The notes under the pieces are model-generated. The model searched no databases, was not told where the DNA came from, and worked only from the letters and a program-made list of their open reading frames with translations. 64,000 bases of DNA from positions 41,230,944-41,294,943 of the forward strand of contig CM077115.1 of NCBI GenBank assembly GCA_039619475.1. The letters are read 5' to 3'. Numbering within the stretch: position 1 is the stretch's first letter; each line of letters opens with the position of its first letter. Both the position numbers and the translations under genes were made by a program. This DNA is from Icerya purchasi. Its lineage: Eukaryota; Arthropoda; Insecta; Hemiptera; Monophlebidae. Shown in pieces: positions 35,385 through 47,779 of the stretch.

Positions 35385-36049
35385 GTGAGTAGATCGCATT
35401 TTTCGATATCAGCCAGTGGTGTTCTTTGAAAAAGAAAAAAAACGTACGGCTAGTGTAAAATTTTAATTATAATCTGGAAGTTTCCGTAAGGTGTTTTTTA
35501 TTTTTATTTTTTTGTTTTGAATGTCTAATATGTCTTCGTTGATCAGTCGAGTTCAATTTCATTTACAAGAAAGTATCGATATTAGTTTTCTTTTTTCTTT
35601 TTGTGACGGCCATGTTCTATAAACGAAGTCACTGTAATTTTACATGAATCTTTAGTTAAATTACGACATCAAAAATTAATTTAGCTCGGTAAAAATGTAA
35701 TTATTAATTTATTTCCTGCCGTTATACATATGTAAATACAAAGTTCATTTTGATTTTTTACCGAGAATGCAGACTCGTTTCACGAAATTATATGAGCATT
35801 TTAATTCAAGATTTATCTTTATTTAAGAAAAGGAAAAATATTCATTTTCTAAAGGTTATTATGAAAAATTTGACAACCTGCTTTGATAAACTTTGACCGA
35901 AATTATAAAAAAATCAAAAGTTCATAAGGCGTGTAATTATGTTCTGTTTGCTGTTTCTCTCTTTTCGATACCTAGGAGCGTAAAATTTAAATTAGGCTTA
36001 GGATGATTTTAACTCATCAGCATTTACTGCTCTTTTTTTCCAATCGCGT

Positions 36050-36960
36050 ATTTTAAGTACAGGTGCGGTGATACCCGGTCATCTATTCGGGACATCAGTA
36101 CTGCAGTTCCACAGGCCAGCGTGCTTAGCCCGATACTTTACGCTCTTTGTAAACCACCGATGTAAGTACTACTAGCAACTTATGACTGTGGCTTAATGGC
36201 AACGCATACAGACGATACGGATTTTCTTGTCAACTCATCCAGTAGAGGCTGCAGGAAAAACACAAGACTCTACATTAATTGATTCATCCTACGAGCTAAA
36301 AGGTGAAATATAGCGGTTAATCTGGGAAAAATCGTTTTCTGCCCATCCACTATATAATGAGAGGGACGTGCATAAATATCAACTACAATGGCACAACCGA
36401 GGTTCGTTTATGCACTTAGGCTAGCGACTTAAGTGCAGCATCACATTAAGATTACTTTACGCAATTGTCCTTAAAAAAAGGGGGAAGCAATTTGATTGGC
36501 TTTTTCATCTGAAAAGTAAACTCCGACGTGAAAATGAACTATTAATCTACAAACGAGTCGTTGTGCCTTCCTGGGGGTATGGTATCCAGCTATGGGGCAC
36601 GACAGCCAAATCTAACCTTAAGAAGGTTCAGTCGTTTCACAAGAAATCTCTATGACGTCTATGCGATGCACCATGATTCGTGCGCAACAGCATCATATAA
36701 ATGGATCTACGAATACTCACACTGATTGATGAGGAAATAAAATTCCATAGTAGCCGATACCATGATAGTCCGAAGCAGGATACAACAATCCCTACGCTGT
36801 CTCACTGACCAAGAACACAGCTCAACGACGGTTAAAACGCCTACACGACCTACTTCGGAGAGAATTACCGCGCACTATACACACCTACTGTATGTAACCC
36901 TTTGGCTCCGAGCCGCAACATCACTATCCATGATCAAAGCAATAATTTATAGTACTTAAT
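36050..36960 (+). mobile_element. Jockey-type LINE relic, RT C-terminal half
   Basis: Broken frames give 'VPQASVLSPILYALC' (the conserved VPQGSVLGPILY block) near 36110 and 'TYTDDTDFLVNSS' (the YADD box) near 36200. They continue with 'IVFCPSTI' near 36330, 'SWGYGIQLWGT' near 36580 and 'KVQSFHKKSL' near 36630. This order and wording are typical of Jockey elements. Multiple stops and frameshifts make it non-functional. It ends close to (TA)n at about 36975. GC content is higher than the surroundings. Confidence 0.75.
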
Positions 36961-37249
36961 ACACTTTGTACTAGTATATATATATATATATATATAAAAA
37001 CGGTGATATTCATCCGATTGCTGATTTACACACAGAAAAACAAAGGCAAGACTGTAAGACGGATGCTAAAAATTAATTGAAGAGCAATTAAAAAAAGGTA
37101 GACGTTATGTTGAATCACTGATTTGCTCTTACGTTTTTATATGTAGTATCTGTAATTAATTGATTGCTCTTGTATCTCGGCTACGTTTAATTCTATCGCG
37201 AATATTTAGATTAATAGCCCCGGGTTAAATTTTAATTATTATACAAAAA
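36961..37249. other. No gene; (TA)n then AT-rich DNA
   Basis: A (TA)n tract at about 36975-36994, then non-coding sequence up to the start of the UGT duplication unit. Confidence 0.4.
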
Positions 37250-37790
37250 TAAACAGTGGAAATGAAAAAACTGAGGAAAAGCTTCTATATAATTACTCAT
37301 AGAAAAAGGTCAGCATCCTGTCTTAAGTTCGTATTTTAAAAGTTGCTACTGATTCTTCCGTTATATATTTTAAGTTAATAATAATGCGGTCGCAACCATG
37401 ATGGCACGTTAGTATCACAGTAGCTTCAGATGGATACTGAAAATTAAAAATAATCATTTCGGCGGTGGTGCTTTTGCTGAAAAACTTCTAGTTTCTATGT
37501 ATCAGCTATGCAGGAAGAAAAGTTGACATTCTGTATTGAAGAAGTTCTTTTGTTGTGTCGCAGGCTAGATAAGGCAGTTGTGCACAATAATGACGATTTT
37601 CGCAAGTTAGCAATAAGTAACTCCGGTTCGGCAATGAAAACTATAAACGGGAATCCGGAAGTTAGTTATCATATTTTATAGTGCGACATTGTGTTCATGC
37701 GCCTTGCACGGTACCGGCTTGATAATGCAGTCGCAGGTATTACGTAAGCTGTTCCAGTGGGCCACAGTTCAGTGCGACGCGTAATTAAAA
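37250..37790 (+). promoter_or_regulatory. Conserved upstream block of UGT B
   Basis: Shares near-continuous similarity with 56545-57133 (UGT D) and, in part, with the blocks before psi-C and E. Elements at matching distances are a GGCGGTGGTGCT box (37461), an acceptor-like CGCAG (37559-37563, exon edge 227 nt before the ATG) and an initiator-like TTCAGTG with A at 37771, 20 nt before the ATG. The 20-nt spacing is the same in all four units. Which of the two (initiator or upstream exon plus acceptor) defines the 5' end cannot be decided here. Confidence 0.6.
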
Positions 37791-38618
37791 ATGCATGTTA
37801 TTTCGATATTATTGATAGCGTTCTTGGCGTCAGTGTCGATAGCAGCGTCGTTCGACATTTTAGCGCTTTTTCCGTATCCCAGCAAAAGCCATTACGACAC
37901 TGTCGAGCCCCTGCTAGTCGAACTAGCCAGACGAGGACACAGTTTGACCGTTTATACTCTATTTCCTAAAAAAATCATTGAAAACGTATCGAATTACCGC
38001 GAATTTGACATATCGAACTGTTTTTCGCTCGACCAAATCGAGCCGATAATTCAAAATGTGCAGCTAGTAGCTTCCAATTTGCATATGACTAAATCTTTCC
38101 TATACCGGCCGGTTTCCACTTATGAAGAAATATCGACGTGCGAACTGCTAATGAATTTGCTTTATCAGTCCGACAAGAAGTACCATCTGTTGCTGACGGA
38201 ATCGTTCAATTCTGACATTTTCCTCATTTATGCGTATAAATTTAGGATTCCGTTCGCTACGCTAATACCGAATGTCATGTTCCCGTGGCTAAGTGATCGA
38301 CTGGGCAACCCAGCCAACCCTAGCTACGTTCCGCGCCTGGGCATTTCCAATATGGATCTCGTTCGACGCATCCGTAACACTTACGCCTACTTGTTATCTC
38401 GAGTAATGTATCGATACTTTGTAACCGTAAGAGAGAATGCGATAGCTCGGAGATTATTGGGACCACCGGACATTTCATCGTTGGAAGATCTCGTTAAAAA
38501 TACTAGCTTGCTATTTAGCTACGCCCATCATAGCGTAAATTACGTACAGCCCCTGCTACCAGCCGTTGTCCAAATTGCCGGGATCAACATTTTGTCGCAT
38601 AGTAAGCCGTTACCAAAG
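37791..38618 (+). CDS. UDP-glycosyltransferase first coding exon, copy B (N-terminal domain)
   Basis: Encodes 276 residues: signal peptide 1-18 (hydrophobic, cleavage near A18/A19), 'FPYPSKSHY' with catalytic His34, 'LARRGHSLTVYTLFPKK', 'YHLLLTESFNSD' with Glu137, 'PNVMFPWLSDRLGNPANP', 'KNTSLLFSY' and 'SKPLPK'. It covers the aglycone-binding half of an ER-lumenal UGT. The UDP-sugar half and the membrane anchor are absent. ATG 37791 aligns exactly with the starts of D and E. The exon ends in phase 0 at 38618 and is followed by GTACGT. Relative to D and E it lacks about two residues around 183-186 ('SYVPRLGISN'). A LINE inserted about 67 bp after the donor removes the normal downstream flank. 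Probably one of several alternative first exons. Confidence 0.92.
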
Positions 38619-38685
38619 GTACGTGAGCTATTTTCCTTCGATTATGTCGATGGAGACAATTTTAACGATACGTGTTTGCTTTGAA

Positions 38686-41455
38686 CCTTTTTTTTTTTTT
38701 GTTTTTATTTATTTTTGTTTTTATTTATTTTTGTTTTTATTTATCTATTTTTTATTTTTTTAAATAAATTATGGGTCGTCTCACTGGGCAAATATGCCCG
38801 TTGTGTGAGTGCCCAATACTCTTATTAGCGTTTATTTAAGAGATAGGAACAGAATAGAAAAATTAAAACTGAACTTATTCTATAAATCACAAAAATTATT
38901 TAAAACATTAGTTAATAGTATACATACGCATATATTAATACATAAGACGCCACGTAATATATATATGTGTACACCGAAAATGCAGATAGCTTAGTATTTT
39001 AAATCGATAACGTGATCTTCTGTGGGATATTAGGATAGACACGATAGAAGCAAGGCTAATGTCCGTAAATAAATAAAAATAAAGGGTAGTGGGCTATACT
39101 TGATCTTCAATCTTTGTACCATTCCTTCAGCCATTTTTGAACCTCCTTTTTCCACACACCATTTTTTTCCCCTCTAGTATATGATTAGGGATATTATTTA
39201 TTTAAATTAATTAAAACTAAGTCATCAGTGTTATCAATTCGTAGATTAACACTGAGTCGGGGATCAATATCGTATGTATTACTTTGGTCTCTTGTTTAAT
39301 GGAATCCTTTTTCCTGGATGGTAATTCAATATTATTGACACCTAAAATGTCTAGTAATCTATAAATGAAATATAATACATTTTCGGAGACATTTCATCGT
39401 TTTCCTTCGACACATAATTGATCCAGAATCGTTTCGCTTCCAGTAGGGCAATATAGAGTATAAGTTTCAAATACCTCTTCTGTATTTTACCTATTATATA
39501 TTTATTTCTGTTTTCTTAGCCTCTCCCCCTATTTGAATTCCGTCTATAATATTCTTGACCTCAATAATTGAATTATAGTATGTACGTAGTGTTCGATAGT
39601 ACCTGCTTTATTTTGATATAAAGTTGGAATGGTCTGCCTTATTTTCGAGTTTAAACTTTGAATGTGTTTTTTCCAGTTCAAATTTTTATCAATACCTAGA
39701 TATTTACAAATCATTTACATTCTCCAACGGTGGATAAAAACATAAATGAGTATTGGCTATTTTCATGAAGTTCATCTAGGCAGTCGTTATTATATTTTTA
39801 ATATGCTTGTGTAACGAGTTGGTGTAAATGAGAAAAAGAATAGGGGCCAATATGGTACCCTGGCCTACGCCGTATCGAATAGTTTTTTTCTTTACTTTTA
39901 TACCCTGCAATTTTGACCATGTTCTTTCTATTTGTTATATAATTCCTAAACCACCTAAGTTGATTATTTTTAATACCCAAATTTTCCAAGTCATTAATCA
40001 CAATAGTTCAGGGTCAACTAAATCAAATGCTTTCGATAGGTCAATAAATGTAATTAAGAATTGGTTCCCCATCGATAGTCCTCTATTTATCATACTTACA
40101 GTCGCGTTTTCAATAATGTTATCGTGGATCTTTTTTCTCTAAAACCGTGTTGATTTACATAGAGAGTAGGTTGTTTTTTTCCAGATAATTTCTTAAATGT
40201 TTATCAATATAGTGTTCTAAAATTTTAGCTATTACAAATGTTATTGTTATTGGACGGTAATTTTCAAACTGATTTTGCACTTCTTTTTTATATATCGGTC
40301 TAACAATGCCCCTTGTAAGCCCGTCGGGTGTGTTAGCTTCCTTTATGGAATAGTTGATCATGTTGGTCAAAATAGGAATAAAGATATTTGGGTTATGTTT
40401 AATATCTTGCACCCTAATTTCATCCCAACCACGGGCCTTATAAACTCTTTTAGATCATTAATTATTTCTTCTATTTGGTATTTATTTGCTGGCGGAATAA
40501 AAAAAGGAAGAATAAATAAAATTATCAAAATTCGTATTCAATAACTGAGTGAGACATTTGTTGTGTCTATGTTGTTCAATCGAGCGTATAAAATATTCAC
40601 TAAATTGTTCGGCAACTATTGCAGTATTTCCAAAATGTATTATAATGAAATCATCTATTGTTGTTTTACTTTTTTTTATTAACGAGATTTTTAATTACAT
40701 TCCATACCTTTTTTACTGTCATTATTTGCCTTCAATATTTGACTTTAGTAAAACTTCTGTTTCGCATTCCTTATTTCAGTTGTAACTATATTTCGATATT
40801 TTCTAAACGAATTTTTATATCGAATATTGGTTCTATTTCCTTTACTAAGTTTAAAATATTGATCTCTGATTTTCATAAAATTAAGTATTTTTTGTCTCAT
40901 CCATTCATTTTTAGGACTACATTTAGAGTCATCTTTTTACTCTCTCGTACTTCCAATTTGCATTCTTTGTAAAATCCCTTAAAAACTGAATGTATCTTTT
41001 CATACGTATTTCCAGCCGTTGTGGAAATACTTACCTCCTTCCAGTTATAATTAATTATCATGTTCTGCAACATTTTGTTATCAAAAACATATTTCAAATA
41101 GTTCTTAGTACGTTGACAATTACGATTTAACATACTAAACGCACAGCAGATGATATAATGGTCCGATATTTTCGAATTAATAATTCCGGAAGTAATTTCA
41201 TTTGTATTATACTTAATAAAAATGTTATGTATACATGATTGAGTACTTCTATCTATCCGTTCTTCTTCTCTCGTAATTCCATTCATTAACTGTACTCCTC
41301 CTGCCCCATAAATTACGTTTAAGAAATTCTCAACTTGAGCATCATGAAGAAATAAATCTATATTAAAGTCACCGCAAATCAGGAAATTATCTTTGTTACT
41401 TAAAACTTTTTTAGGAGTAAAGCAGTTTCGTTTATAAATTCAGGAAGCATTTTCG
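38686..41455 (-). mobile_element. LINE with conserved 3' hairpin, 5'-truncated, inserted in UGT unit B
   Basis: Reads right to left. Endonuclease end is at about 41420-40900 ('NFLICGDFNIDLF', 'SCIHNIFIKY', 'KISDHYIICCAF'). RT pieces follow: 'RGIVRPIYKK', 'NYRPITITFVIAKILEHYI' and 'WFRNYITNRKNMVKI', with several frameshifts. The 3' untranslated region includes the hairpin CTCACTGGGCA / TGCCCGTTGTGTGAG (38778-38808). The T-rich end (38686-38762) is a poly(A)-like tail that includes a 16-bp tandem TGTTTTTATTTATTTT. The right boundary is placed at about 41455 because the sequence there resumes the UGT-unit flank seen after psi-C, D and E ('GTTAAAAA...GTTGCT'). Dead copy. Confidence 0.82.
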
Positions 41456-41520
41456 GGAAAGAGATATGAACCGACTTCTGTTAAAAAATCTGACATCGTT
41501 GCTCATCAACCAAATAGGCC

Positions 41521-42024
41521 GGAAATGCTTCTTTATATTTTCTGATAAAAAAAAAAAAAAAAGGTCGGCACTTAGCCTTAAATTAGCATCATTTAAAGGA
41601 TACTATTACAACCTATGATTCCGGCATATTACAAGAAAAGATATTTTAGTATCAGTTTTTCTTCGGTTCGATAGTGAAAATTGAAAATAATCATGCATTT
41701 GCGGAAGACCTCCATATCACCTGTAGAAAAAAAGGGAAGCATTCTGTCATGAAGTAGGTGGTATTTTAAATGGCGCTATGATCGCGATTCTTTTGTTTTA
41801 TCAGTTAGGCACAAAAACGACGATTTCAAAAAAGTTTAGCAATAAATAACTTCGGTTCGATAATGAAAATAAACTAGTAGCAGGCGTCCTGACGTCAGCA
41901 CTTATCAAATTTCAGAGCGACATTGTATGTATAGGCCATGTACGGTATCGGTTTCATTATTCAGCCGAAAATACTACGTTAGTTGTTCTAAGGTGTTACA
42001 GTTCAGTGCGATACGTATTTGAAA
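41521..42024 (+). promoter_or_regulatory. Upstream block of UGT pseudogene C
   Basis: Homologous to the blocks before B, D and E, though more diverged. The GGTGGCGCT box is lost. An acceptor-like ATCAG ends at 41804 (220 nt before the ATG). The initiator-like TTCAGTG is kept with A at 42005, again 20 nt before the ATG. Confidence 0.55.
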
Positions 42025-42701
42025 ATGCATTTTAGTTTATTATCGATTGCATTCTTCACGTCAGTATCGAATGTAGCATCGTTCGACATTTTAGCGATTT
42101 TTCCGTTTCCCGGCAAAAGTCATTACGAAACATCATCGAGCCTGTGCTGACTGAACTAGCCAGACGGGGGCACAGCTTGACCGTCTATACTCTGTTCCCG
42201 AAAAAAAATCTTGACAGCATTTCGAATTACCGCGAATTTGACATATCGAAATGTATTTCGCTGCGCAAACTCACGACAAGAAGTACCATCTGTTGCTGAC
42301 GGAAACGTTAAATTCTGACATTTTCCTCATTTACGCGTATAAATTTAAGATTCCATTCGCTACGCTAACACCGAATGTCTTGTTTCCGTGGCTAAGTGAT
42401 CGACTGGGCAACCCGGCCTAGCTACATTCCGCGCCTGGATATCGGCTATCGTTCTGATATGGGTTTCTTTCAACGTATCCGTAACACTTACAGCTACTTG
42501 TTATTGCACGTAGTGTATTGTTTCTTCATCAGCGCAAGAGAGATAACACCATAGCTCGGAGATTATTGGGATGGTTAAAAGTACAAGTCTACTATTTAGC
42601 AGTTCTCATTGCAGTGTAAATATTGTATATCCTCTAGTGTACCAGGCGTTATCCAGACTTCTGGAATTCATATTTTATCGGATAGTAAGCCGTTGCCGAA
42701 G
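42025..42701 (+). pseudogene. UDP-glycosyltransferase first-exon pseudogene, copy C
   Basis: Starts with an intact ATG and signal peptide ('MHFSLLSIAFF') and 'FDILAIFPFPGKSHY', but is 677 nt against about 834 in D and E. Visible lesions are a 2-nt insertion near 42128 just after the catalytic 'KSHY', and a deletion of about 140 nt near 42265 joining 'KCISLRK' to 'DKKYHLLLTE'. A 5-nt loss near 42418 creates 'GNPA-stop', an extra base lies near 42540, and about 25 nt are missing near 42570. The splice-donor position is preserved (CCGAAG|GTATGT, edge at 42701). Stretches between lesions remain very close to E ('IYAYKFKIPFATLTPN'), so inactivation is recent relative to the duplication. Confidence 0.9.
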
Positions 42702-43015
42702 GTATGTGAGCTATTACAATTTCCTTCGACTATGTCAATAAAACCGGTTTTAATGATACACGTTTTCTTTGAATAGTTTAAAAAACTTTCTTTAAAAAAA
42801 AGTGTGAATTGAGTTTTGCTAAAAATCTGAACTAGTTGCTAATCAACTATGTGCTTTGGCAGCCAGTGTACCTACACAGCAAAACGTTCTAAGAGATATA
42901 GTTTATTGGGGAAAGATTTCAGAAGCCAAGCCCCCTATGACAAATCTGACTATTTCTTTTCAGCTCGGTATTATAATTTGTATTTCGAAATCAAAATTTT
43001 ATTTGGGAGAACACA
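42702..43015 (+). other. Downstream flank of UGT unit C, interrupted by a LINE
   Basis: Matches the sequence after D (58000-58510) and E (60840-61160), including GCTTTGGCAGCCAGTGT and CCTATGACAAATCTGACTAT. Similarity stops at about 43015 and resumes at 48780, marking the LINE insertion. Confidence 0.75.
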
Positions 43016-43019
43016 AAAG

Positions 43020-43803
43020 AACTAGATTTTAGTTCATCAAGTACGGAGCCTACTGTTAAAAAGGTAAATAAAAAATCTTCATACGTCTCCAAGGAAGATG
43101 AATTAGAGGGGATAGGATCAACCAATGTTCCGCACAAGAGCTCAAGAGAGAGTTCCAAGAAATAAAAAAATGCTTCGAGTTTATATCCGAAAAATACGAT
43201 GACCTCATTCAAATACATAGCTCCCTGGTAAATGAAGTTAAGGCGCCAAGAGAACAAGTTAATATATTAACAGCGGAAACGAAGAAAAAAGACCAAGAAA
43301 TCGCCGAATTAAAAACGACCGTTAACGAATTGGTTCAATACGGAAGAAGAGAGAATATCGAAGTACATGGAGTCTCCGAAAGGCCAGAAGAAAACGTAGA
43401 AGTGATAATCATTAAGGTGGCCCATAAATTAAAGATTGATTTAAAAAAGAAGGACATTTTGGCATGCCACAGGGTGCCTAGCAGAAATTTAAAATTACCT
43501 AAGCCGATCATTGCTAAGCCAGGCAGACGAATAGCCGATTTATTTTTGGAAAATAAAAAAAAGGGTAAAAATCGTCGACAAAGACATTTCGGGCAATGAA
43601 GCAAGTGATTTGCAGGTATATGTTAATGAAAATTTGACTGCGTGTTATAAAAACTTATTGCGGCAAACTAAAAATAAAGCCAGGGCTCTCAACTATATAA
43701 ATTCGTATGGACGAGCAGAGGAAAGATCTTTGCTAGAAAAGGTGAACAAGATCGTATTCTACATATTCGAAAAGAAGAAGATGCGAATAAACTGCTGTTA
43801 TAA
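43020..43803 (+). pseudogene. LINE ORF1 (nucleic-acid-binding protein), frameshifted
   Basis: After an N-terminal Ser/Lys-rich part, the segment around 43150-43330 is a probable coiled coil ('QVNILTAETKKKDQEIAELK'). 'RRENIEVHGVSE' and 'KKDILACHRVPS' follow, typical of the RRM-like core. The C-terminal domain has 'VYVNENLTACYKNLL' and 'GKIFARKGEQDRILHI'. At least three frameshifts (near 43150, 43560 and 43705) are needed to read through. The natural stop is TAA at 43801-43803. ORF1 proteins of this type coat the LINE RNA as oligomers. This copy cannot be made intact. Confidence 0.75.
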
Positions 43804-43878
43804 TTGTAGTAAATAGCGCGAACTTACGATTTTATATACATTTCTGTCGTTAATATTGATTAGTTACTAATTTTTGGT

Positions 43879-44313
43879 ATGTGTGTGTTTTCGTGTGCAT
43901 GTGTTTTCGTTTGCGTGAGTTACGCAGGCGGTACGGCGGTGAGAAGGAACGGGGTAATGTTCGTATTAAGGAAGGAAGCGTGTATGTCAGTGCTAAATGA
44001 AACAGTGTTTACTGAGAGGATGCCATGGATAAGAGTCTACTTGATGGGTTGCATATATCTGAGAAGACGGGTAAGGAACTGGTTATGTAAGCTCCAGGTA
44101 GGTAGTAGTGTTACAAGGAAAAGTAAAAAGGGAGGAAAGGTAGAAGTTGCGTTAAGTGATAACAAGAACTCGATAGTGTTTTGCAAGATGTTAGGCAGTT
44201 CGTGTCTGTGTAGGTTTATATTGCGAGCGCACGAGAATAGTCAGTTCGGTATGAAGATGTATGAGAGGGGCACATGGCGCTGCTATGATATGCCTGCAAT
44301 ACTGTTTGCGTAA
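43879..44313 (+). CDS. Unassigned 144-codon ORF in the LINE inter-ORF spacer
   Basis: Open frame starting 'MCVFSCACVFVCV' and continuing with basic, Cys-containing sequence ('NWLCKLQVGSSVTRKSKKGG') to 'MPAILFA'. It lies in an unusually long (about 1 kb) gap between ORF1 and ORF2 of the LINE. The first 15 residues come from a GT-rich stretch and look low-complexity. No domain is recognised. It could be a chance ORF, or host sequence carried into the element. Low probability of being a real protein. Confidence 0.2.
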   Translation: MCVFSCACVFVCVSYAGGTAVRRNGVMFVLRKEACMSVLNETVFTERMPWIRVYLMGCIYLRRRVRNWLCKLQVGSSVTRKSKKGGKVEVALSDNKNSIVFCKMLGSSCLCRFILRAHENSQFGMKMYERGTWRCYDMPAILFA

Positions 44314-44847
44314 ATTAGTTATAAGGGCGTTAGCAACTAGAGAATGAAACGGTGGTGTGAAGAAATTCATGAGTGACGATATATTTACATTTTATTTAAT
44401 TTTATTTTTTGTTTTTTCTTTGTTATTTTCTTTTATTTCGCTAGGTCATATTATTTGGCTGCAGTTGTGACGCGCGACGGCGTAATGTTTAGATGTGCAA
44501 GGTATGGGTATGTGTGTATTTAGATTTATATGTGTGAATATACGTGTTTCATCGGCAGCTAGTCTATGTGAGCGATTAAATACTTATTGTAACCAATTTA
44601 TTATTAACATCTTGATAAGTGAGACGTTTTTGGAAGATATATATATATATATATGAATTTGCGTCATAGATAAATCCTGGTTTCTCAATACCTTATTAAT
44701 GTCTTGTCCTAAAAACTGAAATTTAAATCAAATAAGGAAATACTTTCACATACAAATGACATCCTTATTGCAGTTCTGTCATAAAATAGTGTGTAATGAA
44801 TACGTAAATATTAAAAAAGTGGAATTCGGATATAATAAGTCATTTTA

Positions 44848-47740
44848 ATAGGAAAGGGGAAATCAATAAGGATATTATTAATATAATCCATCTGAATATC
44901 AGAAGCATTAGGTGTAATTGGGATGAATTGTTAATACAAATTCATAGGCAGGAAGTCAGTGTGATTGTACTTACTGAAATAAATATAAAAGGGTATGAGA
45001 CTGAATATTTCAACATAGAGGGATATGAGAAATGCGTAATTGAGTTACCATCACAAATCGTAATGGTGGAATTATGATTTTAGTGACAAAGGATTTCAGT
45101 TTTAAAGTGGTATCTGCAGGTAACTCGGCTGCTGACAGCATTACTGTTGAAATAACCGTAAGGAAGAATCAAAAAATCCATTTAATAGCAATTTATAGAT
45201 CACCGAGCAACAACGTTGATCACTTTCTACGGGAATTCGATGAAAATCTGAAAAGTCTAGATCGAAATACAAAATTTATTATTTGCGCTGATTTCAAAAC
45301 ACTGACTGAAGAAGTAAAATAAATGATCAGTTTCTGAATATTCTGACAAGGCACGAAGGAATTCGATTAATTAAAGGAGCAACTAGAGAAGAAGTAAGAG
45401 CAGGTATCGTTACCAAATCTTGTATAGATAATATCTTTATCAAATATTCATCAGATAAAGTAACGGCAGGTATTATAAAGACAAAAAAATCTCAGACCAT
45501 TATATAGTTAGTGGCGCACTTTGCTTAGATAGGGACGAGGACACGACGAACGTTAATTCACGTGAAATTTGTTTGAATGAAAACTTGTTAAAAGATAAAA
45601 TAAATACTTATCAACTGGCAGGATCTGCTAGAGAAGAGAGGAGTTGAAGAAATAGTAACCAATCTAAAAGTAATATTTAATAAACTTTATGACGATTGCA
45701 AATTTACTAGACAGACAAAGAGGGAAAGGAGATACAATCCTATTGCAGCTTGGATGAACAGGAAAATATTGAACTTCATACATATTAGAGACCAATACTA
45801 TAAAAGATGTAAAGGGAATAATACTAATAGGAGATATAAAGAACTATATAAGAAATACAGGAAATTAGTAAAGCAGGAAATAAGACAAGAAAAAGAAAAA
45901 TATTACCAACAGGAATTACAAAAAGCGAATAATAACATTAAAAAAACCTGGAAGATAATAGATCAAATAGTGTGTAAAAAAAAAAAAAACTGCAATCATA
46001 GATGAGGTGATAGGGACGAACTTCGATGGGTATCGAAATGCGGCTAATAAATTTCAAAATTACTATGTGGAGGATATAAAAAAACAAAAACTGAAACATA
46101 ATTGTGGTACCAGCTTTATTAAGAGCGACTATATTCATACAACGATTACGTCATTTTACATTCCACAAGCTACGAATGATGCGATAGAGACCATAATTTT
46201 AAAAAAATGAAGCCGAATAAAGCTCAAGGGTACGACGGTATCCGAGTGAAAGATGTAATTTCACACGTAAAAAGCTTGCTCCATTGTTAACAAAAATAAT
46301 TAATGAATCGGTAAAAGAAGGTAAATTCCCCAAGGAGTTAAAAATAGGGATAATAAGACCAATATACAAAAGCGGGGATAAAAAAAACTCTGTGAAAACT
46401 ATAGACCAATTACATTAATTTCAATTATTGCGAAAGTGGTTGAGCATTATGTAGGTCATCACCTTAAAATGTACCTGGAAGAGAACAATCTAATATTTCA
46501 TAACCAATTTGGGTTTCGAAAGGGAAGATCTACGATAACACTGCTCAGGACATTTACATCTGACATAGATAAAGGGTTAGCATCCGGAAAACAATTTCTG
46601 GTAGTTTTTTTTTAGATCTTATTAAGGCTTTTGATTTAGTTGATAGGGAAATTTTGATAGAGGATTTAATTAAAATTGGAATAACAGGGAAATTTCTCAA
46701 TTGGTTTAGAGGTTATTTACGCGAAAGGGAATGCTTAGTGAAAGTTGGGAATGAATATAGCGATATAGGGAAAACGAAATATGGAGTAGGACAAGGAACT
46801 ATATTAGTAGCGTTACTGTTTCTAATTTACATCAACTCCATTCACAATTGTATTACGAACGTCAAACTTTACGCATATGCTAATGATATTGCTCTGGTAA
46901 TGGAACACCGAGACGTAGAAATTACGGAAAGGATTCTTCAAAAGGACTTGAATAAGGTCTGCAGACGGGTACACGACAAAAAATTAGTAATAAATGCCAA
47001 GAAATCAAAATTTATGTATGTAAGAACACCAAGTAGATTTAGAAAGTTCATTCCCAAAATAGTATTGCATAATGTAGATTGTCTTCATGGAGCGGAAGTT
47101 TGCTGTTGTGACCCGATAGAAACGGTTGATAATTTTAAGTACCTTGGAAATACATTTGATAAGGCATTAGCATGGAGAGGTCACATTGATAATATTGCGA
47201 GGAAAATCAGGCAGACTATTCCGGCTTTATACAAATTAAAACAGGTTATGAATTACAAAACCACAAGATTATATTTTGACTAATTAATAATGTCTAGAAT
47301 CAGGTACGGAATTGAAATTTGGGGCGAGGCAAAAAAAAAACAGAATTAAGGAAAATTAGTAAGCTACAAAAAAGATGTTTAAAAATAATTTTACCGAACT
47401 GGAGAAATACGAATCTCACAACGGATACTAATTGGTAGTGGGATAATAATAAAGAAATGTCTCCAAAAATGCTTTTTTTTATTACAGTAAACTATTAAGA
47501 TATAAAACAGAAAAAAGAATATTACCGACAAGGGAAAAGGTTTATGAGACTAGAAACTATGACAAATTATCTATTATAAGACCTAAAGGGGTTAACAATA
47601 AAATTGACAATGTTGAAGAGGAAATTTGGAGTCAAATTTTGGGTCACATACCAAAGGAAATTAAAAACGAAGGCAATTTGAAAATATGGAAAGACAAAAT
47701 TAAGATTTGGTTGATAGCGTGGTGCAAAGAAAAAGAATAG
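44848..47740 (+). pseudogene. LINE ORF2 (endonuclease plus reverse transcriptase), degraded
   Basis: The endonuclease begins 'NIIHLNIRSI' (about 44875) and includes 'VIVLTEINIKGYE', 'LIAIYRSPSNN' and 'FIICADFKT'. That last block is the GDFN motif with Gly and Asn changed. Then come 'CIDNIFIKY' and 'SDHYIVSGAL', and the linker 'KTWKIIDQIV'. RT blocks are 'KAQGYDGIRV', 'IGIIRPIYKSGDKK', 'NQFGFRKGRSTITLL', 'YGVGQGTILVALLFLIYIN' and 'YANDIALVM'. The YADD catalytic Asp is replaced by Asn. The natural end is TAG 47738-47740 after 'WCKEKE'. Stops or shifts lie near 45055, 45320, 45495, 46000 and 46610. The mutated active sites make it inactive. Confidence 0.85.
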
Positions 47741-47779
47741 ACGAAGGAAAGAAACAAAGAGAATAATTATAAATAAGGC

